Of a stretch of DNA of 40,329 bases, positions 13,737 to 19,027 are shown piece after piece. The stretch spans positions 1 to 40,329 of IMG/VR virus record IMGVR_UViG_3300049215_000026, one strand, 5' to 3'. The notes beneath the pieces are model-generated. The model did no database searches. It had not been told where the DNA came from and worked only from the letters and a program-made list of their open reading frames with translations. This stretch comes from a virus. Positions within the stretch are counted from its first letter, which is position 1, and each line of letters begins with the position of its first letter. The translations under genes were made by a program, and so were the position numbers.

Positions 13737-14081
13737 TCACCCTTTGATCAGCAGCATGTGGTGCCCGAGCAATGCCGGCGCGGCCGGGAGGCTGTTCGGG
13801 ACAGGCTTGGGAGTTGCCGGTGGCGCGGCCTGCCAGTGCTCTCCGGTCAGCGCCAGACACAGTGTGCCCTCATGCGGAACCAGCAGCGTCCACGAGCCCG
13901 TGGGCGATACGGTGATGACCACCGTCTGCCCGCCGTCGACCGCAGCCCCGAAGGCCGGAACCTCGGAATACTGCTCCCGCAGGTTCTTCAGCACCGACTC
14001 CGAGGGGCCGCAGTTGTCGCCCGCAGCGACCGCGTAGTCCGCGCCAGAGAGCATCAGCAGAAGGGCTAGTGCGCGTGTCAT
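13737..14081 (-). CDS. secreted/periplasmic protein, 114 aa
   Basis: A signal peptide is visible: MTRALALLLMLSGADYAVAA, with a likely cut after AVAA. The mature part has two Cys (DNCGPSESVL and EGTLCLALTG) that could form a disulfide. It is beta-rich (QTVVITVSPTGSWTLLVPHE) and has a Pro/Ala-rich tail. It overlaps the upstream gene by ATGA and lies two genes after the ExbD-like gene. A periplasmic partner of the membrane complex is a reasonable inference; no family recognised. Confidence 0.65.
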   Translation of the reverse strand: MTRALALLLMLSGADYAVAAGDNCGPSESVLKNLREQYSEVPAFGAAVDGGQTVVITVSPTGSWTLLVPHEGTLCLALTGEHWQAAPPATPKPVPNSLPAAPALLGHHMLLIKG

Positions 14082-14515
14082 TGCGGCGGTCCTTTCGGTG
14101 CTTGGTCGGGGACATCCCCGAAGGAAAAGCCCATGTCGTCGTCGTGGAGCAGACCCGCACGGCCATGCTTGGCCTGCCCGCGCATCGCGTGCCCCTTCTT
14201 CAGGGCTTGCTGCGCCTTCAGGAACTCATCCCGCTGGCCGGGGTCGGTGATGTTCAGATCGTAACTGCGGATGTCGCCCTCGGAATAGCGCACCGTCAGG
14301 ATGAAGCGGCTGTCGGCTACCGGAGCCACGGCCAGCAGTCGCCATTGCTCTGCGGCCAGACGCCCATCGGGCATGGCGGGAGTGCCGGCGGCATGCTGCA
14401 TGATGAGGCCGGCGGTAAGGGCGCAGAGCGCCCATATGATGATAGCCGCTCGCACGTCGGCGAATACCGATGCAACGGCGGCAACGGCAGTGCAGAGCAG
14501 GACCGGCTCAATCAC
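14078..14515 (-). CDS. membrane protein with soluble domain, 145 aa
   Basis: GTG at 14515 overlaps the TGA of the ExbD-like gene (GTGA). Two hydrophobic stretches open the protein (VLLCTAVAAVASVFA and AAIIIWALCALTAGLIM). A beta-rich domain follows (WRLLAVAPVADSRFILTVRY) and then a basic, His/Asp-containing tail. The two helices with a short Asp-Val-Arg turn fit a hairpin. Directly coupled to the ExbD-like gene, it is probably a third component of the same assembly. Unrecognised family. Confidence 0.6.
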   Translation of the reverse strand: MIEPVLLCTAVAAVASVFADVRAAIIIWALCALTAGLIMQHAAGTPAMPDGRLAAEQWRLLAVAPVADSRFILTVRYSEGDIRSYDLNITDPGQRDEFLKAQQALKKGHAMRGQAKHGRAGLLHDDDMGFSFGDVPDQAPKGPPQ

Positions 14516-15108
14516 GGTGTCGCCCCCAGCATTTCGTTGGCGAACAAGTCTTCCGTGGTGTCCGTCGAAACCACGTCGCCGCTGGCGTCGACATCGAACC
14601 TGAAGGCTGTGCGCTCCTCGCGATTGTCGGTAAGCGTTAGCTCTCGGCTCGTGACGGTGCGCGCATGTTCGGACACCGCCGTCAAGATCACCCGCACATG
14701 CACAGGCAAGCCGACAAGGTGGTATGCCTGAACATTGACGGTATAGGTGCCGGGAAGGGTCTGGCGAATGAAATCGACTTCCTCACGATGTGCGACAAGC
14801 ACCGTATTGCCGGCGTCGTCGATCACGGTGTCGGAACTGATCCCGAGGTCGTCACGATCAAGGCTGACAAAGTCGGCCTGCCGCCTGCGGAAGAACACGA
14901 CAGAGCCGGTCGGCATTCTGACCCACAGGTCTATGTCGCTGACGCTTCCGTCGTCCCACGTCATGGTCACGATGTAGCGGGACGCGGACTCGATGTTGGC
15001 TTTCGACGCTTCGTCGCTGATCTTCATAAGAGCCGCGAAGATGAGCAGCAGCAGGACGAGGACCAGCAGCGTCATTACGTCGAGGAAGGGAATGGCGAAG
15101 CGACGCAT
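14512..15108 (-). CDS. ExbD/TolR-like protein with a DUF2135/YfaP-like periplasmic beta domain
   Basis: The N-terminus MRRFAIPFLDVMTLLVLVLL continues as one TM helix carrying Asp10 in the setting PFLDVM. This corresponds to the ExbD/TolR motif (TPLVDVML), whose Asp carries protons. A short helical linker (residues about 30-45) leads to a beta domain with DGSVSDIDLWVRMPTG, FVSLDRDDLG and LPGTYTVNVQAY. That pattern is seen in DUF2135/YfaP-like sandwiches, not in the usual ExbD or OmpA-like domains. It overlaps the ExbB-like gene by TGATG. Role inferred: the ion-conducting, periplasm-reaching subunit of a small stator-like complex. Confidence 0.7.
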   Translation of the reverse strand: MRRFAIPFLDVMTLLVLVLLLLIFAALMKISDEASKANIESASRYIVTMTWDDGSVSDIDLWVRMPTGSVVFFRRRQADFVSLDRDDLGISSDTVIDDAGNTVLVAHREEVDFIRQTLPGTYTVNVQAYHLVGLPVHVRVILTAVSEHARTVTSRELTLTDNREERTAFRFDVDASGDVVSTDTTEDLFANEMLGATP

Positions 15109-15536
15109 CAGGCCGCCCGGCCTCCCGCAAACATCAACTGAAACCGCAGCAGGACGGCAGCCGATACCCCGAGCAGAGTCGGTTGGAAGCTCGTGCCAGC
15201 CCCGATCAGGATGGGGCCGATCAACTGCTTGAAGTCAGAGCCGCCGCTGACGCTGACGTGCGCAAGGGCCGACAGGACAAGGATGATACCCGCAACCGTG
15301 CCGATCAGCGCCACGCCCGGCAGCAGGTCGGCTATCTCCTGCACGACCGCCTCGCTGTGCTTGCCGAAGCTGAGGAAGCCGGCGGCCACGAAGTAGACGG
15401 CGAGGATGACGAACGACAGTTTCGACGCGTCTGTCACCCACAGGAACGTCAGGTATCCGTAATAGGACGCCGCCGCGAAGACGCCGAGCAGCGCCAGGTT
15501 AAGCAGCAGCAGGAGTGCCGACTTGCGTGCGGTCAT
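15108..15536 (-). CDS. miniature ExbB/TolQ/MotA-like membrane protein
   Basis: At 142 residues it is much shorter than ExbB or TolQ (about 230-245). Hydrophobic segments lie near residues 7-30, 41-57, 72-94 and 106-137. The third reads LLPGVALIGTVAGIILVLSA, matching the ExbB/TolQ TM2 motif LGLLGTVxGI. The fourth reads GPILIGAGTSFQPTLLGVSA, matching the TM3 motif (ALxTTxxGLxxAIP). Thr80 and Thr120 fall where the family has pore Thr residues. Its partner, an ExbD-like gene, follows directly. The large cytoplasmic loop of ExbB is almost absent. The call rests on motifs plus the gene pair. Confidence 0.7.
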   Translation of the reverse strand: MTARKSALLLLLNLALLGVFAAASYYGYLTFLWVTDASKLSFVILAVYFVAAGFLSFGKHSEAVVQEIADLLPGVALIGTVAGIILVLSALAHVSVSGGSDFKQLIGPILIGAGTSFQPTLLGVSAAVLLRFQLMFAGGRAA

Positions 15537-15739
15537 GGGGTGGCCTCGTAGGCGTCGGCGTGGACAACTCGCCCCTGATCAAGAACAAGCGAACCCTCCT
15601 TACAGAGGACCGCGTTCATTGCGCAGGACTCATCCCACCCACGCGAGTGCGGGCCTTCATCACCATAAAGGTCTTTCGCGGTCTTGCCGCAGGCACTGCA
15701 AACCCAAATGGCGCCATCGGGAGCAAAGCGGTCGGGCAT
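15533..15739 (-). CDS. small CxxC protein, 68 aa, first gene of the ExbBD-like operon
   Basis: AAGGAG lies upstream of the ATG at 15739. The sequence WVCSACGKTAKDLYGDEG, then SRGWDESCAMNAVLC, contains four Cys and a His, a probable zinc ribbon. Its stop overlaps the ExbB-like start (ATGA). Small Cys-x-x-Cys proteins like this are common in phages. It heads the leftward operon but may be functionally unrelated. Confidence 0.65.
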   Translation of the reverse strand: MPDRFAPDGAIWVCSACGKTAKDLYGDEGPHSRGWDESCAMNAVLCKEGSLVLDQGRVVHADAYEATP

Positions 15740-15774
15740 GGGTTTCTCCTTACCTATGCCGACACCATGACGCG

Positions 15775-15803
15775 CGGAATCCTGCGCCGCAATGACGTGT
15801 CAA
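15775..15803 (-). promoter_or_regulatory. candidate leftward promoter for the ExbBD-like operon
   Basis: On the minus strand CTTGACA (TTGACA at 15803-15798) is a perfect -35 of the alphaproteobacterial type, 59 nt upstream of the ATG at 15739. The hexamer 17 nt on, ATTCCG (15780-15775), is a weak -10. An AT-rich stretch (AAAATAAATCC) lies just upstream. The -35 is good and the -10 is doubtful, so this is a candidate only. Confidence 0.4.
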
Positions 15804-15869
15804 GCGGTTACACGGATTTATTTTCGGGAGGATGTTGAAAGGGGTTTGCGGGCGGGTTAGCGTAGCCCC

Positions 15870-15927
15870 GCTGGCGGACACCGCTGAACAGCGGACGGGC
15901 TTTCAAGTCGGCGCCCAGTCCGCCAGC
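15870..15927 (-). ncRNA. multibranch stem-loop between lysis genes and the ExbBD-like operon
   Basis: GCTGGCGGAC (15870-15879) and GTCCGCCAGC (15918-15927) are a perfect 10-bp inverted repeat. They enclose CCGCT-GAAC-AGCGG (15881-15894) and a GGGC/GCCC pair, which predicts a three-way junction. It starts 3 nt after the stop of the coiled-coil/TM gene. No T-run follows on either strand, so a classical intrinsic terminator is unlikely. A processing site, attenuator or 3'-end protector are options. Confidence 0.5.
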
Positions 15928-15929
15928 AC

Positions 15930-16175
15930 CTAGTGGTGCCAGGTGAATATCCCGATCCAGTCGGCGATCTTCGCAAGGCCAGCGCCCACGGCGGCCGAAG
16001 CCATCGCGATGCCGACCAGCGCCTTCCAGCTACCCTCCGCCCGCAACATGGTGTCACGGACGATGGTCAGTTTCTGATCGATGGATTTGATTGTTTCATC
16101 CATGGAGTTCTGCCGGGCTTCCATGGCGTCAAGCCGTGCCCCGAACTCGCCTAGCTCGCGCTCAGCGGAAACCAT
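15930..16175 (-). CDS. XhlA-like coiled-coil/TM lysis-associated protein, 81 aa
   Basis: AAGGAG upstream fixes the ATG at 16175; the frame further upstream is Pro/Arg-rich and non-coding. Residues 1-45 are a coiled coil (GEFGARLDAMEARQNSMDET, then IKSIDQKLTIVRDTML), followed by one TM helix (ALVGIAMASAAVGAGLAKIA) and a short DWIGIFTWHH tail. This layout is that of XhlA-type hemolysin/holin-associated proteins. With the adjacent membrane proteins and endolysin it completes a lysis block. Confidence 0.6.
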   Translation of the reverse strand: MVSAERELGEFGARLDAMEARQNSMDETIKSIDQKLTIVRDTMLRAEGSWKALVGIAMASAAVGAGLAKIADWIGIFTWHH

Positions 16176-16287
16176 AGCCGTCTCCTTTCTCACATGGGTT
16201 GGGGAGACTCGCGACGCCGAACGCGCTAGGATTGCCTGCCGCGTGCGCGGTGGCGGGGTGCCGGGAGGATCGGCCGGCCTTTCGGCG

Positions 16288-16328
16288 TGCAAGTCTCGGC
16301 TTGCAGTTCACGGGATTGCCGTCCCGTG
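16288..16328 (-). other. two hairpins in the gap between lysis genes
   Basis: TGCAAG/CTTGCA (16288-16293, 16300-16305) and CACGGGA/TCCCGTG (16309-16315, 16322-16328) are perfect stems with 6-nt loops, placed side by side. They sit 32 nt downstream of the stop of the 110-residue membrane protein, in a 184-nt gap with no convincing ORF. No T-run follows. They may shape the mRNA between lysis genes. Confidence 0.4.
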
Positions 16329-16359
16329 GCCCCCGCCGATTGCGGAGGACTTGCAGGAG

Positions 16360-16692
16360 TTAACTGCGGATCGTGGTCAGGAAGTAGAACCCTATGACAA
16401 CCCACGAGACGTGCGTGAGGTCGGACGACAGCGCGTCCGTGCTGCCCCAGCCGAGCACCTTGTCCCACAGGAACAGCTTGGCGTAGTAGATGGCGACAGG
16501 CGCCGCGAACAGCGCCCGCACGATCGCGTTGATGGGCGAGTGCCCCTCGGCCTCCTGCACGCCAGCCTGCGCGTTGACGCGGTTGTTCTCCACGTCGGCG
16601 GCGGTCTGGGCCTGCGCCGTCCGCATACCGAAGAAGGCTTTGATCAGCCCTATGATGGGCGAGAGAAGGCCGAAGAGGGCAAGCATCCTCAC
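16360..16692 (-). CDS. membrane protein, holin candidate, 110 aa
   Basis: Hydrophobic segments at residues 3-22 (MLALFGLLSPIIGLIKAFFG), about 57-75 (IVRALFAAPVAIYYAKLFLW) and 93-107 (WVVIGFYFLTTI) give a three-TM protein, with a polar middle (RTAQAQTAADVENNRVNAQA). It resembles the 3-TM holins of gene transfer agents and alphaproteobacterial phages. It overlaps the next lysis gene by ATGA. Confidence 0.6.
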   Translation of the reverse strand: MRMLALFGLLSPIIGLIKAFFGMRTAQAQTAADVENNRVNAQAGVQEAEGHSPINAIVRALFAAPVAIYYAKLFLWDKVLGWGSTDALSSDLTHVSWVVIGFYFLTTIRS

Positions 16693-16958
16693 ACCTTCGG
16701 GTTATCGCCGTAGAGGCGCTTGTTCACGTCGTTGAAGATGATGATGAGCACACCCACGCCGGCAAGGACTGCCGAGGCGGTCTTGGCGTCGATGAACTTG
16801 GAGAGGTCCAGAGCGCCGACGTAGTTCAGGATTTCGCCGATGACGGGAACTGCCGTCACGATGGCGCCCTTGATGTAGGTGCGGAGGCCGACCGGGCCGA
16901 AGGCCAGCAGCAGACAGCCGGCGCCGACAACGGCGATGAAGATGCCGAGGATTTCCAT
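16689..16958 (-). CDS. small membrane protein, holin/antiholin candidate, 89 aa
   Basis: AAGGAAG precedes the ATG at 16958. Two clear hydrophobic segments, IFIAVVGAGCLLLAFGPVG near the start and ASAVLAGVGVLIIIFND near the end, plus a semi-hydrophobic middle segment (IVTAVPVIGEILNYVGAL). Located between the endolysin and the other membrane protein, it is a second holin or antiholin candidate. Class is uncertain. Confidence 0.55.
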   Translation of the reverse strand: MEILGIFIAVVGAGCLLLAFGPVGLRTYIKGAIVTAVPVIGEILNYVGALDLSKFIDAKTASAVLAGVGVLIIIFNDVNKRLYGDNPKV

Positions 16959-17039
16959 GCGAAGGACTTCCTTTCAGGGGTGCGTGGTGCTACATGTTGC
17001 ATTAGGTGGCGTTCGAAAGCTGCTTGCGATTAACTCGGT

Positions 17040-17156
17040 GGGGCAGGAGCCGACCTGCCCCGATGTCCCCTCCGGAGGGGGCTGTACCGTCCTACGGGTC
17101 CGGCCCGAGCGAAAGCGACAGCCAAGAGCAAAGCTCTACTGGCCGTCAAAGCCAGT
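17040..17156 (-). ncRNA. cluster of four perfect hairpins in a 218-nt untranslated gap
   Basis: Between the endolysin stop and the holin-like gene lie GGGGCAGG/CCTGCCCC (17040-17047, 17054-17061), the palindrome CCCCTCCGGAGGGG (17067-17080), AGAGC/GCTCT (17125-17129, 17133-17137) and ACTGGC/GCCAGT (17138-17143, 17151-17156). Imperfect pairs lie between. No ORF with a start site fills the gap. Such density suggests a structured RNA or a complex terminator/attenuator; no T-run follows the strong stem. Confidence 0.5.
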
Positions 17157-17176
17157 GAACGCCGCCAAGCACTCTC

Positions 17177-18097
17177 TCAGGTCTTGTTCGCGTCAGTCGG
17201 AACCGGGGCGATCGGAGTAGCCGGCGGCGGGGTATTCGCGGCCTGCGGCACGACGGGTTTCGAGACAGGCTTGGCCGGGTGAATGGCGCTATCGATCTCG
17301 GCGCCGAGCTTCTTGTCGAAGTGCTTGATCAGCAGATACGCCGCCACGATGACGGCGATGACAATGACGATGGTCCACATGATGGATGCTCCTGACAGGT
17401 AGGTTGCTGCAGCTGCCGCCCCGCCGGTCACGATGACCGGGGAGGCATGAAAAAGGCCGCTCGTGGCGGCCTTGGGGGGAGCCTCGGGAACGCCGGGATC
17501 GTCCGGCTGTCGAGGCGGTAAGGTGGGAGGCTTCGGCGGGAGGACGGCGGCGGGCTCGGCGGGTATCTGCGCTATGGCAGCCGCCTCGATCGCCCGCTGG
17601 AACGTCTTGGCATAGCCGGCGATGGTCGCGGCCTTATCCGTGCCGTTGATGATCTTCCGCGCACCCTCGTAGTCGCAGAGGATGCCCTTGATGTAGTCGC
17701 CGAGCTTCTTGCCGGTGAACCAGCCGTCGATCATGCCGTCGAACAGAACCACCGTGGCGATCGGCAATTCCATCGCGCGGTCGGGCGACTTGACCAGATC
17801 GACGCCGACGATCTTGCCGGCCTTGGCGTAGTTGGCTTCCCAGGTGAGCTGCACGAAGCCGCGCCCGTAGTACGGGGCATAGCGGGCTGATTTGCCGCCA
17901 TACTCGGCGATCGGCTGCATGGTGCGGGCAGTCTCGTGATAGGTGGTCGCCAGCATGTAGGCGAGCCACCGCTGGTCTGAGAGCTTGCGCCGCTCCCACT
18001 CGTCGAGGATGGCCCCCATACCGTCGACTTGGCCCTGATTGAGACTGCCGCCGAACAGGGCCGATCGGACGGACAGGAAGAATGCGCCTCGGTTCAT
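17177..18097 (-). CDS. GH19-family endolysin with C-terminal membrane anchor
   Basis: GAGGAG precedes the ATG at 18097. Residues about 5-180 form a GH19 (chitinase/lysozyme) domain: LATTYHETARTMQPIAEYGG holds the catalytic Glu, and YYGRGFVQLTWEANYAKAG is the substrate-cleft signature. A long Pro/Ala linker leads to a hydrophobic helix (SIMWTIVIVIAVIVAAYLLI) and a Lys/Pro tail. A C-terminal TM segment is not the usual endolysin plan, where N-terminal SAR or no anchor is typical. The start lies 7 nt from the tailspike stop. Confidence 0.85.
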   Translation of the reverse strand: MNRGAFFLSVRSALFGGSLNQGQVDGMGAILDEWERRKLSDQRWLAYMLATTYHETARTMQPIAEYGGKSARYAPYYGRGFVQLTWEANYAKAGKIVGVDLVKSPDRAMELPIATVVLFDGMIDGWFTGKKLGDYIKGILCDYEGARKIINGTDKAATIAGYAKTFQRAIEAAAIAQIPAEPAAVLPPKPPTLPPRQPDDPGVPEAPPKAATSGLFHASPVIVTGGAAAAATYLSGASIMWTIVIVIAVIVAAYLLIKHFDKKLGAEIDSAIHPAKPVSKPVVPQAANTPPPATPIAPVPTDANKT

Positions 18098-18104
18098 GTG
18101 CTCC

Positions 18105-19019
18105 TCAGAAGTTGTTCGCGGTGACAAGGCCGGTCACGCCGGCCATGCTGATGTTGGTGGTGCTGTTCAGCCGGTTGGCCACGATCCCGACGCCTTGCAG
18201 CCAGCCGGCGCCGCCCGCATTCCAGATGCCGGTCGGGGTGTTGGTGCCGATCTGGTTGCCGACGATGACGACGTTCCCGAAGGTAGCCCCGGCGTTCTTG
18301 TTGAACGTCACGGCCGCTGTCATGCTGTGCTCGATCGAGTTGCCGACGATAATCAGGTCGCTCGTCGCCACCCCGGCAGCAAGCTGCATCAGGTAGCCGT
18401 AGGTCCAGTGGATGATCTTGTTGTTCTCGATGCGGAGGCCGCCGCTGCTCACCTGACTGATGCCGACGCTGCCGGTCGCGCCGTTGCCGCTGATGAGGTT
18501 GCCGTAGATCGTGCTGTCGCCGCTGTCGGGCGTCACCGGGTTGGCGACGTAGATGCCGGTCGCACCGGAGAGCCCTGCAGCGCTGAAATTGCAGTCGTGC
18601 AGGGTCCAGTTGGCGGCGTTGCCCATGCGGGCGGCGATGGCGCAATGCTGGAAGCCTACGTCGGCGATTTCCGACTTGAGGTTGGTGGCGGCAGGAGTGA
18701 CGTTGATGCCGATCTGGCCGGCGTTGAGGCAGTTTACCGTCAGATGCGCGATGAGCACCTGATCGGCGGTCTGCACGTCGATGCCGGTATTGCCGCCGGC
18801 CACCGCAATCGTGGTGCAGCCCGAGCCGGAGCCCTCGAACGCCATGCCCTGCGGGATGACAATGGGGGCGCTGATGAGGGACGTACCGGGCGGCGCCTTG
18901 ACGGACAGATTGCTGGCGACGGCAGCGGCGACGGTTGCCGCCCATGCGGCGGTGTCATCGGTCACGCCGTCGAATGCGGCGCCGTAGTCGACCGGGTTTA
19001 CGGAGACAGGGGTTGGCAT
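18105..19019 (-). CDS. tailspike-like right-handed beta-helix protein
   Basis: ATG at 19019 has AGGGCGAG upstream. The N-terminus VNPVDYGAAFDGVTDDTAAW is the pectate-lyase-3/tailspike opening, in which a short strand and DGxTDDTxA precede the helix. The body repeats beta-helix coils (GNLISGNGATGSVGISQV, GLRIENNKIIHWTYGYLMQL, NSIEHSMTAAVTFNKNAG, GVGIVANRLNSTTNISMAGV). It has 304 residues and no separate receptor-binding tail. The likely role is binding or depolymerising host surface polysaccharide. It stands at the downstream end of the virion genes. Confidence 0.8.
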   Translation of the reverse strand: MPTPVSVNPVDYGAAFDGVTDDTAAWAATVAAAVASNLSVKAPPGTSLISAPIVIPQGMAFEGSGSGCTTIAVAGGNTGIDVQTADQVLIAHLTVNCLNAGQIGINVTPAATNLKSEIADVGFQHCAIAARMGNAANWTLHDCNFSAAGLSGATGIYVANPVTPDSGDSTIYGNLISGNGATGSVGISQVSSGGLRIENNKIIHWTYGYLMQLAAGVATSDLIIVGNSIEHSMTAAVTFNKNAGATFGNVVIVGNQIGTNTPTGIWNAGGAGWLQGVGIVANRLNSTTNISMAGVTGLVTANNF

Positions 19020-19027
19020 GGCTCGCC

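Noticed and set aside
16176-16292. N-terminal extension of the coiled-coil/TM gene to 16292
   Set aside because: The extension is Pro/Arg-rich, and AAGGAG sits right before the ATG at 16175.
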